The notes: generated by a model from the sequence alone, not told the origin. Numbered from the stretch's first letter, positions 20,675 through 31,675 are shown. The stretch is DNA of 64,000 nucleotides from Loripinus fragilis (GCA_964019695.1 OZ026519.1:25234013-25298012); one strand, 5' to 3'. Numbers and translations are program-made.

Positions 20675-20911
20675 ATGATAGATAGGGTGATCGAATCAAA
20701 CAGGATGTTTGCCAAATGCTCCAAATGCTGTTCAGTCAGTAGCTTAACAGTCATAGAATATTCAAGCGACTAGCAAAGGCTCTGATCAGACTGCGTGTAT
20801 GCCCAGGCTGGTCTGAGCCTTTGCTGGTCGCACATACACATTATTGGAAATCTCCTTTCGCAGCTCATTTATTATGATAGGGTGATCGAATCAAACAGGA
20901 TGTTTGCCGTT
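20524..20911 (+). repeat. Tandem duplication of a P3 half plus flank
   Basis: Unit 1 is 20524-20721 and unit 2 starts at 20722, a 198-bp period. Both contain CAAATGCTGTTC, the P3 right half, and GGTGATCGAATCAAACAGGA from outside the MITE. The duplication therefore followed the MITE insertion. Confidence 0.8.
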
Positions 20912-21348
20912 TCCGATACTACACTTTACACACATTGTCAGGTAGCCAAATTTCCTTGCCAAAATTTAGGATAGACATGGTAAGAATTTAATGTGTCTCA
21001 ATATTCAGGGTATATAATGTTTCTCCATACTCCCAAACCAATAAGGAAACTCTCAAAGACATCTATTATTTACAATATAACACAAGAAGTGACAGCTAAT
21101 CCAAATACATGGCCACATATCAGACACAATGTGAGAATATTAATACAGCGTCACACACTTCCAAGAATTACAGGAATTGCCAGGACATACATTGGTTATG
21201 TACCTACCATATTTTCTGTAGTAATAGATAAATTTTGGAAGTACAACATTGTGTAACTCCCATTATACAGTTGCACATGAGTGTAAATAAAAAAGAAGCA
21301 TTCAAGGGAGGTCACCTAATGTGGTAAAAGTGATTTTCCATACCCAAG
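20912..21348. other. Non-genic stretch
   Basis: An 87-codon frame at 20993-21256 (+) shows no motif I recognise, and I do not call it a gene. Confidence 0.35.
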
Positions 21349-21645
21349 TGCAGATCCAGAGGGGGGGACAGGTGGTCCGAACCCCCCCCCCCCCCTGGAA
21401 AATCACAAGTTATATGGGTTTCTATAGGCAATAAGCAATTGGACCCCCTCCCCTGGAAAAAGTTGGACCCCCCTGGAAAATGTTGGACCCCCTCTGGAAC
21501 CTTGATAAATGATAATTATCTTTGAAATTAACCATTTGACTTCTGTAAAATAAGCTGAGGACTAAAAAAAAAAAAACGTCAGATCTTTTTTTGTCAGATT
21601 GACCTGGACCCACCCCCCTGACAAAAATTCCTGGATCCGCGCATG
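21349..21645. mobile_element. GGATCC MITE, copy 1
   Basis: About 297 bp running from TGCAGATCCAGAGG to CTGGATCCGCGCATG, with inverted ends. It includes a run of 14 C at 21382-21395. Copies at 32049 and 32647 share the same C tract position, and a remnant is at 31676. Confidence 0.7.
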
Positions 21646-21660
21646 ATACCATAAGGAACA

Positions 21661-21726
21661 GCTCTTAAAGGAAAGAATTTGCTCCCTCTTGGAGCAAAGA
21701 GGGAGCGAATTCTTTCCTCTAAGAGA
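21661..21726. repeat. Hairpin
   Basis: GGAAAGAATTTGCTCCCTCT pairs with AGAGGGAGCGAATTCTTTCC around TGGAGCAA. Confidence 0.7.
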
Positions 21727-22297
21727 AGTTCCCATTTTGAAAAGGGATGCAATTGAAGAGAATCACTGCTTGATCCAGTAGTCTCCCTTTTATGTGAGCA
21801 ACTTTTTCCACATTCTGGCTATGCCATTGTACAATGTAGTTTCATTAGGTAAAAGTATATAGTAAAGAGAAAGCTGTTGCACTGCCCACAGGGTCTTTTG
21901 CTCTCTATAATTTTGTACTTTAAAAGAAAATGAGTGAGCCTAGAACTTGAGGCACTAACCTGGCTGCAAAAGTACATGACTTTGGGGCCTTTTTATAATG
22001 TTCATCATACCGTACAGTAATGTAATTTGTGATGAAATTATGTGGTTTTGTTATACATGTATTTCCTTTATTTAGTTGTATGCGATTTTGCATGATACAA
22101 GAAAAGATATCTTTCTGGATATATTGAGAGTGTGTATAGGCCCCTAGCTGATATGCTAAGGCATAAATTTGTGTACAGGTTTTTAATATTGCCCTTTCTT
22201 GTTGCATGAATTCTTCCATCCATTTTGATAACTCCAAATTACTTTGATAAAGAGCAGTTTTTAATTTACTGACAACTATTTACTTACGAAATGATTG
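21727..22297. other. Non-genic stretch
   Basis: A 105-codon open frame on the - strand (21920-22237) has no recognisable motif and no support from neighbours. I leave it uncalled. Confidence 0.35.
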
Positions 22298-22440
22298 TCA
22301 GGACCCGCTGTGGTGTAGTGGATAAACTGTTTGCCCTGCTTCTCCAGTCTATCAGATGAGATCATAAAAGCCATGAACCCACCTCCATATGAGCTTAAAT
22401 GTTGGTGGGACATTAAACCCGAACACACAAGTGCACACAC
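22298..22440 (+). mobile_element. tRNA-derived SINE, family B, copy 2 (short)
   Basis: The head CTGTGGTGTAGTGGATAAAC is shared with copies 1 and 3. The tail carries GTTGGTGGGACATTAAACCC and an ACACA-rich end. Confidence 0.6.
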
Positions 22441-22624
22441 ACAATGATAATTGTTTTCATCGAGCTAACTTCAGAATAAATTTTCAGAGCCTTCTAGTAC
22501 TTTGTGAAGTAAGTGAACTGCAGCATGACAAAATGTCCTGATATATGTGACTAAAAATGTCTGCTTACTGGCTTGTTGCATGAATTCTAATGCATTACAG
22601 AATATGTTTACCATACACTATGAG

Positions 22625-22664
22625 CCCTGATCTGACTGCTCCTAAGGGAGCAGTCTGATCTGGG
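22625..22664. repeat. GATCAGACTG hairpin
   Basis: CCCTGATCTGACTGCTCC pairs with GGAGCAGTCTGATCTGGG around TAAG. Confidence 0.75.
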
Positions 22665-23592
22665 TTCAAATTGCTTGTAATTGAGGCTACCAAGGCAGAT
22701 GAGAGAGCAGTGTCCTGAATGGCAGTAAAAGAGCAAATGAAGGTCTATCAGCCCTGTTAATTTGCACAGGGAGATTTGATCATAACCATTGTTGTCTAAC
22801 TATCTGGGAGTCTGTAGCCCAAAAATGAAGACCCTGATGGAATGTTCAGTTAGCCAATGTTGATAGTTAACATAAACCCTAATAGGGTACACTTTCTCCT
22901 GTTAGAACTCAAATATGCTTTAAGGATAATAATGATGGGTGGCTGAACATTCAAATAATATTTGTGCTTAGATGTGACAAAATACTTCTTGCATAGGATA
23001 ACAGGATGTCCAATTATGTCTGCATCAATTGTTCAGCCAAGTACACAAAGGTCACATTCACTTTAAGTATAAGGTAGTTTTGCTGATTCATAGTCAAATA
23101 TATTTTAAAATAGTTCTTCTATGACCAGGCTCATTGTACATATCAAGAGGTCCCAAATTAAGATGTACTTCAGTCTCATATATTGTTTATATCCTCCAAT
23201 GAATTTTAAGCAATCATCTTGTTGGAGAAGAGAGTGCTATGCTCTTTGCATGCGCATATCCAGAAAGTTTTGTCAGAGGGAGTCAAACTCTCACATTTTA
23301 TTTGATAAGAGGATCTAAATACAACTTAAATATGGGCCATGATCAGCCCGCCATCGAAACACCAAACATTGAATGCTGGCTTGGTAGCTTTGTGATTTTT
23401 TATGTTTAATTGTGTGTGAGTATGTGTGGGTACATGCATGTGTGTTTGTTGGTTTGTCTGTGTTCTAGTATCTCTTCCTCTTGGTGCCATGGCTTGGTCC
23501 AGGGTCTGACTGATTGTGCCATTTTAGGTCATATGCACCTGTTTAATGTGTTTCAGTAAGATACAAATAGTCAAAAGATTCTAGAACCAGTT
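22665..23592. other. Non-genic stretch with R2 motif
   Basis: At 23466-23530 a CTCTTCCTCTTGGTGCCATGG phrase resembles the short R2 repeat found in both palindrome arms. Nothing else is recognised. Confidence 0.4.
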
Positions 23593-23833
23593 CCCTTAAA
23601 GCGCCAAGAAAAAATGCATCTGAAAAATGACGTCTGCTGAAGGCGTCTGCTGCAAATAATTGCCTTACATTACTGACAAATTTGAGTATAGAAGCAAACG
23701 GGGTGGACCCAGATCAGACTGCTCCTATAGGAGCAGTCTGATCTGGGTCCACACTGTTTGTCATAGAGGCTTCTTAAACATTTCAGCAGATGAGAAAAGC
23801 AGACGACTATTGTTGCGATTGGCACTTTAAGGG
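23593..23833. mobile_element. piggyBac-like MITE, copy 2, with nested hairpin
   Basis: Ends are CCCTTAAAGCGCCAA and TTGGCACTTTAAGGG. The flanks GTT/TTGG are degraded from TTAA. The GCAGACGAC inner repeats are present. The middle is occupied by a perfect hairpin (23704-23751). Confidence 0.7.
23704..23751. repeat. Perfect 22-bp-arm GATCAGACTG hairpin
   Basis: TGGACCCAGATCAGACTGCT and its exact complement flank a TATA centre. It shares CACTGTTTGTC downstream with 12990-13003 and 14770. Confidence 0.85.
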
Positions 23834-24164
23834 TTGGCTCAAGTAGACATATTTTTATTGAGTTCATCAAACTCTTTTAAGCTTTTCTTAATCATTCTTT
23901 ATTTCTTGTCAAACTCTATGTAACGTTCATACACCAACGGTTACTGCCATCCCTTAGCAGCCACTTTTTTTTTTTAAAAATTGTCTGTACCTGCTTTAAG
24001 AAATCTAATTAGATTTGAATTATCATGTGGTAGACAATTCATATAAAATATAAAGCCTTATTCTCTTGTAAAATCACCGAAGATATCAAGAAAGAATTGT
24101 CTGTTATCTTTGTGATTGGGGCTTTACATGTCATTGTTCTAACCCTATCGCACTAAAAGAGAGA
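23834..24164. other. Non-genic stretch
   Basis: No feature is recognised. Confidence 0.35.
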
Positions 24165-24570
24165 GTAAAATTCTGGGGACTGAACAATACAGAATTTGTG
24201 GACATGACTAAAAGCCTTTGGAAGTCCTTCCCTATGGAGTCTTGAAATACATAATCTGTATTTGAACCGGAGACAGACAGTTGATCCGCTACAATACCAA
24301 ATGTCTTGTTTACCTAGGTGGAAAGTAAAAAAGCTTAATTTCCACTATTTTCCAATGTCCTACTTCATTAAAGCTTTGCAAAAGTATTCCCTTATATTCC
24401 ACTAATGCCCTGCATAGCCAGATTGTATTCAAACATTGTCATTATTGAAGAATTCGTAAAAAAAATATGCTTTGTGACTGTTTGCTATCGTAGCTTCAAA
24501 CTGCTTGGTACTGTAGCAACATTTGTAGCAAGCTTCAAAATTATGTTTTCACTTACAGTAAAGTTAAGCC
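24165..24570 (+). repeat. Segmental duplication, copy 1 (empty site)
   Basis: It matches pieces at 24708-24790 and 25375-25875. Shared phrases include GTAAAATTCTGGGGAC, GACAGACAGTTGATC, TCCTACTTCATTAAAGCT and TTCAAACTGCTTGGTACTG. It lacks the piggyBac-like MITE that interrupts the second copy, keeping a single TTAA at that place. Confidence 0.8.
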
Positions 24571-24705
24571 TGTGTAAAACGGCCACTCAAAAATAGACAA
24601 AACTAAGATCTTAATGACAAATGGTAGCCTTATGAAGGTTGAAAGTATTGCAGAATGCTCCCCTTGGAGCATTCTGCAATACTTTTGACCTTCATTTAGC
24701 GGTAA
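24556..24705. mobile_element. P2 pogo-like MITE, copy 6 (3' truncated)
   Basis: Preceded by TA (24554-24555). It begins CAGTAAAGTTAAGCCTGTG and has the hairpin GAATGCTCCCCTTGGAGCATTC. The right end is missing; sequence resembling 24170 resumes at 24708. Confidence 0.7.
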
Positions 24706-24811
24706 TTGGGAGTAAAATTCTGGGGACAGAACAACACAGAATTTGTGGACATGACTGGAAGCCCACCCCTATGGCTCTAGTCTTGAAATACATGCGCATT
24801 ATTACTTTCGA

Positions 24812-24884
24812 GTGGCTGCGCCAGGAACAATTCGATCACATGAGATGAAGCCGAGTGTGATCCAGTAGCTCCTGGCGCAGCCAC
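24812..24884. repeat. Inverted repeat
   Basis: GTGGCTGCGCCAGGA pairs with TCCTGGCGCAGCCAC, with GATCACA/TGTGATC inside. Confidence 0.7.
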
Positions 24885-25060
24885 GAGACGTGATCTGACC
24901 CATCAGATCAAGTTACTAAAGTAATGATGTTTTTATTACATACCTACATAAAAACAATCAAACTGTTCAGTTTTAGCAATAAACTTAACAAAATTGTAAA
25001 ATTGACACTGTGTGACGCGATGTTGCGATGCCGTAGCAAATAGCATCGCGCCAAACTTTT

Positions 25061-25110
25061 ATGACGTCACTTTGTGCAAATAACGTCACACCCAATTTTT
25101 GATGACGTCA
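25061..25110. promoter_or_regulatory. Cluster of CRE-like sites (uncertain)
   Basis: Two TGACGTCA octamers (25062, 25103) and one AACGTCAC half-site (25082) occur within 50 bp, in a segment rich in CG. TGACGTCA is the CREB/ATF consensus. No gene start is visible nearby, so function is doubtful, and it may simply be part of a repeat. Confidence 0.25.
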
Positions 25111-25374
25111 CATTGTGTAAACATATTATGGCAGAAGAAAATGCGTTTATCGGTTTAATTACTTTTCTTATACGAAATAACACATTATTTTAGCGATTAA
25201 TATTGTTTTGCTCAGTTTGCGGTCAGGTACTGGGTTTTATGTAATGAGATGGGTAAAATATGGAGGATGGTGATACCGAAAAATATCAGGTTAGCAGCCT
25301 GATACAAGATTTTGTATTTGACAGTAGGAAGATGGGTTGTATCAGGTGTATTTCATCGCAGGTATATAATAAAT

Positions 25375-25875
25375 CATCTGTATTTGAACCCTAGACAGAC
25401 AGTTGATCTGCTTCAGTACCAAAGGTATTCTTTACCGTTTTGGCGGAAAGTTAAAATGCTTAATTTCCTTTATTTTCCATTGTCCTACTTCATTAACCCT
25501 TAAAGCGCCAATCATAACTGCAGCAGACGACAATTTTTGAGACACCTTATAAGGTACCATATTTCAGCAGATGATTCAAATGAAATATCATGCCTTATTC
25601 TTTATTTTTGAAAAAAAGCGGCAAAATTTTAAATTGTCATCTGCTGCAAAATATAGGTGGCGCTTTAAGGGTTAAAGCTAAATTGCAAAAGTATTCCCTT
25701 ATGTTCCGCTAATGCCCTGGTTATACAGATTGTGTCCAAACATTGTCATTCTTGAAGAATTCGTTCATATATGCTTTGTTTCTATTTGCTATCATAGCTT
25801 CAAACTGCTTGGTACTGTAGCAAACTTTTGTAGCATGCTTTAAAATCACGTTTTCACTTACAGTAAAACATGTGT
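25375..25875 (+). repeat. Segmental duplication, copy 2 (filled site)
   Basis: Collinear with 24255-24570 apart from a 179-bp insertion at 25497-25675. Confidence 0.8.
25497..25671. mobile_element. piggyBac-like MITE, copy 3 (intact)
   Basis: 175 bp with ends CCCTTAAAGCGCC and GGCGCTTTAAGGG. It is flanked by TTAA on both sides (25493-25496 and 25672-25675). TTAA duplication with CCC ends is the piggyBac signature. The paralogous segment at 24365 has a single TTAA and no insert, which directly confirms the boundaries. Confidence 0.9.
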
Positions 25876-26058
25876 AAAACGGCCACTCAAAAACAGACAA
25901 AACTAAGATCTTTATGACAAATGGTAGCTTAATGAAGGTCGAAAGTATTGCAAAATGCACCCATTTGGAGCATCTGCAATACTTTTGACCTGCATTTAGG
26001 GATAATTGGTCTTGAAAACCAATTTTCAGTCTTTTTGAGAGTGGCCGTTTTACACATA
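25861..26058. mobile_element. P2 pogo-like MITE, copy 7
   Basis: Preceded by TA (25859-25860). It begins CAGTAAAACATGTG and ends GGCCGTTTTACACAT; the last bases are eroded. It is homologous in position to copy 6, so it was present before the segment duplicated. Confidence 0.7.
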
Positions 26059-26294
26059 AAACTACCAATAAGGTTACAATAATTTACGCGTATGATAACT
26101 TATATATGTAGGCCACTGGCTGGATATGGTTTACCTCCCCCATGGGGAATTTTATAGACCAAATTTTTTTGAAGCCCAATGTCTTGCGAGGACTTTGCAA
26201 CATGTTAGCCCTCTGACAATGGCAGCGTAAAGCTGTAACATCCTGTTACATACGTTACCCTATAAAATATTTGATAATTAAAATTCTTTTTAAG

Positions 26295-26435
26295 ACTTCA
26301 GAAAAGTACAAAAGATAAGGTAAAATTTCCAAATTGGCTATATTTTCTAAGTAAGCTATTACTGGGCCACAGATATTGACATTTGAAAACAAATATAGTC
26401 ACCCCCGATGTAGTGTATGTTACATTTTTTCATTG
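26295..26435 (+). repeat. Dispersed repeat paired with 63498-63630
   Basis: The sequence from GACTTCAGAAAAGTACAAA to TGTATGTTACATTTTT matches the reverse complement of 63498-63630 with moderate divergence, including TAAGTAAGCTATT and TTTGAAAACAAATAT. Confidence 0.75.
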
Positions 26436-27405
26436 AACCCCCTTTTACTATCCTACCCTCACACGAATACTGAATTATTTTTCGTGCTCACTACTGTTTT
26501 TATTTATTTATTTTAAAATAAGTTTCAACGCTAAATAAGGTCACTACCGACCCCTGGGCGAATTTTTTTTTCCAAAAATTAAATTTTCTTCAAACTTTGA
26601 AATTTTGTCATATATAGCTTATTATAAGAGAAATAGACGAAAAACAGAGGAAATTTACTGTCTAGTTTTGAAGCTATAACTGCTCATTTAATGGCCTATA
26701 TTGGCTTTTTACGCATCTTTTCTAAAACTCATTGAGATCAGAATAATTCATTTTACTTCATTTTTAAAATAAAAATCTTAATTTCAAACATAAATGTGAG
26801 GTCGTCAGTAAAGAAACAATGTGTAACAAGCCCATTTTGCAGTCATATACAGTTATATATTTTGAATATCTCACTTGTTGACAATTTTGCTTTCATTTTC
26901 AAATGCCACATATTGTTAAAACAATAATTAAGCACGTTTCAAAAAATAGATTTTTCTATATTTTTTCCTGTGGGTTATTATGATGTAAGATCCATTGTTG
27001 CAAAATTAGCAATTTTCACAGTCTAGTTTGTGAGATATTATTAAATAATTAACCCTCCCCCCTAAACTGAACAACAATGAAATAAACAACATATTCTTAT
27101 TTCTTATACTGTTAAAGCCATATGACTACAGGGATATTATTTACAATATATCTCTTTGACATTTCAAATTAAACTGTATATATGTTTGAAAGATTTGTAC
27201 ACTTGCAGGTTATCAATACCACGATCTTGACAGTGTGGTCCAGCTTTGAAATTGTTTATGGTTTTATAGATATATGTGAAATTATAAGAGGTTGAATAAT
27301 GCAGTATTCTGAGATAAATTAATAATGTAAGAAGAAGAGACGAGAGGAAGAATACAAGAGACAGAGAAAGAAGTGAAGAAAGTGAGTGAAACTAAACGCT
27401 GAAAG
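26436..27405. other. Non-genic AT-rich stretch
   Basis: It holds a short end similar to the 5164 foldback MITE (near 26453) and a purine-rich AGAGA stretch at 27325-27400. No gene. Confidence 0.4.
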
Positions 27406-27409
27406 AGTC

Positions 27410-28700
27410 TTATAGTGTTATCATTGAATTCAGAAACCTAGCACACACAGCAAAGCAATTTGTTTGCCACTCACCCCAGTACCCAGAAAATCTATCAAAA
27501 AGTGTCAATATAATTTTATTGTTCTTACTGAGAAAAACTCTTGGAGAGTTTAATATAGATGTATTAACCTCTTCTGAAACAGTGTCAGTGCCAAAAGGCA
27601 AAATATCTGTGGTTAGTTCCACCGTGGCACGTTTGTTTTTCGTTGTATTGATTAGACCATTTCAGCTCTCGTCTGATTATGACGAGGACATGTCAAAAGG
27701 AAGTGTTTGTTATCTTCAATTTCACCACAAAAACAATAGGGGTTTTGTACCAAGTTGCGTCTAAAAAAATGCTGGTGTTAGGAACTACATTCTGTTCTAA
27801 TGCGTGTATGTGAGATTTGATCCAGTCGATCACCACAGTCGTAATATGTGGATACTTTAGGTGTATCAAGGGTTAGGAGGTGTTTAAATGCAGCTGGAGT
27901 ATCTGCTGATCGAACCTGTCCAGGTGTATTTATCTATGCATGTAAGGTTGAATTAAGGGAGAAAGGATCGTTCATATGCACGAGTGTTTGCATGAATGCC
28001 TACATAGTTTTCAGCATTTCGAAGTCTATAAGTTGATAATTCGCCAACATGGAGAGGTAGAAGATTTGATAATAAAGAGGCGATAAACCATGATTCATTT
28101 GTAAGAACAAGAAAAGTTTGTGAAGATCCCTTCTCTCAGAGAGTTTCAGCCATCCAAGCTCTTTGTAGAGTGTCGATTTCAACCAGTTTTGTTGCACCAC
28201 TGACAATACGTCCAGCTTCTAGTTGGATTTCTTTCAATTTCATTACACTGTTGTTGTGTACAGTTGTCCCATAGGACATTAGCATATTCTAATAAAGAGC
28301 ATATATAAGAAAGGTAGATAGTTTCAAGAGATTTCCAATCATTCTAAGAAGATATATTCGAGGCCAAGCGTTTTCGGTGATAAAATCAATATGTGGTTGA
28401 GATAAATACACCCCTAAATGTTTATGAGATACAACTTCTTGTATTGGAACTTCATTAAAAAAGAGAGTTGGGTGATCTTGTAGATTAACCCTTCTAGAAA
28501 ACAATAATGATTCAGTTTAAATGGGATTAAATTTTACAAGCCAATGCACTGCCCAATTATAGAGTCTTCTAGATCCAAAGTGAGTATCTGCGCAGCAGAG
28601 TCAGAGCAATCAACAATTATGTATAAGCTGGTATCGTCTGCAAAAAAGACGTTGACGCTGAAAGAATGATAGTCAAAACTTGAGGAATGTAAAGAAATAT
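27410..28700 (-). pseudogene. 5'-truncated LINE reverse transcriptase fragment
   Basis: This is the 3' part of a non-LTR retrotransposon, which copies itself by target-primed reverse transcription. On the - strand the catalytic FADDTSLYI block is at about 28633-28644. Next is a fragment with FSRRVNLQD and SHKHLGVYLS (28289-28504), the usual K-H-L-G motif. Then come LYKELGWLKLSERRDLHKLF (28000-28206), the L-x-W-L-x-x-RR motif after the catalytic domain, and a C-terminal part with HTRIRTECSS, CFCGEIEDNKHFLLTCPRHN and RAEMV (~27660-27850). The last piece, 27410-27622, resembles the end of such proteins. Motif order fits the CR1/jockey-like side of LINEs. Stops and frame changes separate the pieces. 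No endonuclease domain or poly(A) tail was identified. Confidence 0.8.
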
Positions 28701-29090
28701 CTGCGTTGATGGTTTAAAAAAATATGTATGGCACGATGCCTCTTCCGTAGGGAAGAATTGCCGATATTTGTAGGTTATCATCATTTAAACAACTAAACTA
28801 ATATTGGTAGGTTACGGTCGAATAAATTCTACTACTGTTTTGATTTTTTGCACCAGGCATGTATGGCCCTAGCTATTCAAATTTGCAACATTTTGGAGCA
28901 TGGCATATTTGTCTTCGTTCTGACTCGAGTATTTGTCGATCTTGTTTTTTGAGACGGGGTCAATAGGCCTTGAGCTGGCTATAGACCCCCCTCCCCCCAG
29001 GGGGAAATTTGTACACTATGATTTTCTGAAACTACATTATATAAGACACAAAATAAAAGATGTTAGCCCTCTTAGAGTGGCAGCTTTAAC
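28701..29090. other. Non-genic stretch
   Basis: No feature beyond a short C/G-rich run (ACCCCCCTCCCCCCAGGGGG) near 28985. Confidence 0.4.
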
Positions 29091-29094
29091 GTGT

Positions 29095-29745
29095 AACATC
29101 ACGTTATATACGTTACCCCCCGAAATAGCACTAAACGTCCCTGATAATGTCTCAACCATGACATGTTCGCACATATTTGCATGCTGACACAGGTTTATGA
29201 ACTTCTTCCGGCACAGTTACATATTTTTAGTATCAATTTTATAAATGTCTTGAGTTATTACCGTTGTATACGTTACTTAGTGTTTTACTGCGTTATTTCC
29301 GAGTGTCAGTATGGTATTTATTGACAATACATGTATTACATCTGTCACAGAATATAGTGAATTGACAAGGCTGCTGCTCAAATGATTTAAAGTTCTTTAT
29401 TATGGTCGCTTACACTTTTTTTCAGGCCCATGTTACGTATGTTACCCTCAAAATAGCATTAAACATTCAAGTTAATGTCTCTAACAAGCCCTGTTTATAC
29501 TTATTTGCATGCTGGCTCAGGTTTGTGTACTTCTTTTAACTAGGTTAACCTGTTTTAGGTATTCATTTAATAAATACCTTGTACTTTAACTGTTATGTGT
29601 GTTACCAAATGATACATAAGTTATTCTGAATATCTGTATAGCAGCTGTTGACTTTACATGTATAAAGTCTGTCAGAGAATTTAGCATTTTGTAAGGCTGA
29701 AACAAATTGAAGTTCCTTATTAATTTAGGGTGACTTAAACTGCTA
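29095..29745 (+). repeat. Two diverged ~325-bp tandem units
   Basis: Unit 1 (29095-~29420) and unit 2 (~29425-29745) share GTTAC-rich starts (TATACGTTACCC / GTATGTTACCCTC). Both have AATAGCA then TAAAC, TATTTGCATGCTG then CAGGTTT, TACATGTAT, TCTGTCA then GAAT, and AAAGTTC/GAAGTTC ends. Divergence is high. Confidence 0.6.
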
Positions 29746-30289
29746 TGATAATGTGATCTGTCAACCTTCGCTGTTTGCTCACTTAAACAGTAGATACCAT
29801 GCATTCAAATCGGAAGTTCTGAAAGACAGTCACTGTGAAACAGCTCAGTTCTGGGCAAGGTATATTGATATAATTCAGATGGTGTTGACACTGATTAGGG
29901 CTACAAGGAAAACATCTTTGAATTGCATGTCAGCTCTATCTATATGCCTTGTACCCAAAAGTTCATTGCACGCAATCACAACAACTACGCACAATATGTA
30001 CCTGTGTAACTGATTACACTCATAATTTGTCTGATACACATCACAGACGAAAGAACTTCAATAACATGGGTTTAGTGTGTCACAATCATTGTTGTTTTTT
30101 TTTTGCTTGAGAAATGCTTTTGAGATAACTCTCAGACAAACAATAAAGAGGTTTTATAGGTTTCAGCAGCTAGAACTACACTTGGTACTACAGATGGAAT
30201 GGTGTATTACTCATCACATCAGAGCTCAATATATTGAAACATCTCTTCAATGGACTGAAATGAAATATTCAATCTGCTCCAATGCAAAA

Positions 30290-30860
30290 TAGAAGGAGTT
30301 CTAGAGGCAGTTTCTGGCTTCATCAATCTTTTTAGCTCTAGATTTGAAGACAATGAACCCGTACTTTTTGTCTTTTGGTGTTCCTGCTAAGCCTGGCATA
30401 GCTAAGGATCTTATTGAGGCTGATGACATTGCTTGGAATGTTGTTGCAGACTTCATTGACTCACTTTTAGTTGAAAATCTGTCTTTCACAATCCCATTAA
30501 ATGCTACAAGGTAATAAAGCTTTGTGGCTTGCGAGATCAAGAAGAGATTCTCCAATTTAAAAAAATGTAATCAGCCAGATGAGAGCTTAAAGGAGCGTCT
30601 TTGGTCAGCATGACCTTTATATTGACCATAATGTTGACCTTGGGTTGACACTGCAGTTCCTTCAGGGACCCGTACCATGATTACTGACAACTCCTGATAG
30701 AATTTCCGCCAAAACTGACAAGTCTAAACTTCTGCATGGATTGCAATCACACATTGAACAAACATTAGATTGGCCATGTAGTGCTGCACATAACTTTGAT
30801 GGTAATGCCATACTACAGAGCATAATAGATTTCTTGTCACCTGCAAGTATCTGATGGAAC
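30290..30860 (+). pseudogene. Possible decayed coding fragment of unknown family
   Basis: On the + strand one frame reads EGVLEAVSGFINLFSSRF then DNEPVLFVF. After a frame change it continues GVPAKPGIAKDLIEADDI and VVADFIDSLLVENLS, to a stop near 30507. Further on, 30721-30855 reads LLHGLQSHIEQTLDWP and HNFDGNAILQSIIDFLSP, with a stop after. The periodic hydrophobic pattern looks protein-like, but I do not recognise the family, and overlapping frames on the - strand (30301-30555, 30662-30964) are an alternative. It may be a remnant of a mobile-element protein. Confidence 0.3.
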
Positions 30861-31675
30861 CAGGCACTATACAACCAGGCACGAAAGGTAGGACCCGTTG
30901 GTTTTGTCACTGATACATATGAGCCAAGATCTGACATAAGGGACCTTCTGGCAATAAAAGTCAAAAGTGAGATATTTACAGAGAAAGAAAGTCCTAGCTG
31001 TTGTGAACAATTACAGAAAATTTAAGAGATTATCTTTACAAATAACAAAGATATGAGTGTTTAAACTGTTATAGATGATGCGTTTTAAACATGATGTCAC
31101 TTAACATTGTTAATGACGTTCTGACGTCAACACCATTGTGTTAACATATGACGCTAATACAAAGACGCTACAGTTAATTGCCCAGTTCCGAATCACTTTT
31201 ACTTCAAGGCGTATTCAAAATAGTTGCTCTGAGTAAATAAGATTTCAGTTTTACTATTACAAAGCACTATCATTCCCCTAAATAATGAACCTCAATTTGT
31301 ATCATTCGGACTCTGCTGTGTGTCATACCAAGGCTTTAAAGTAGGCCGCCAATTGGCCTAGTTGCGGGTCATTTGCCCAGTTTCGAATCACTTTAGAAAT
31401 TCTAAGAAATTACCTTCAGTAGTACAGTTGCATTCAGGTTTTGACATTGTTGGCTTAATCACTACTTCCAATGACGAGTTTGACGCATTATTTTACCGTA
31501 TTCATCGCAGTAAACTTGCACGGACACAGAAAGTAACCCAAACGGGAAACCATCGGCCTGCCAGCGAAACGTCATATAAAATGGCGCCTCGCTAGCGGTC
31601 CGATGATAACATCGATAGCTTTGTACTTTTCCAACCAGTAATCCTAAGATAATGTTCAGCTTTATGCTTTTCCAT

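Noticed and set aside
21422..22237. Open frames of 76-105 codons on the - strand
   Set aside because: The first lies in a GGATCC MITE. The second has no motif, no composition change and no neighbouring gene signals.
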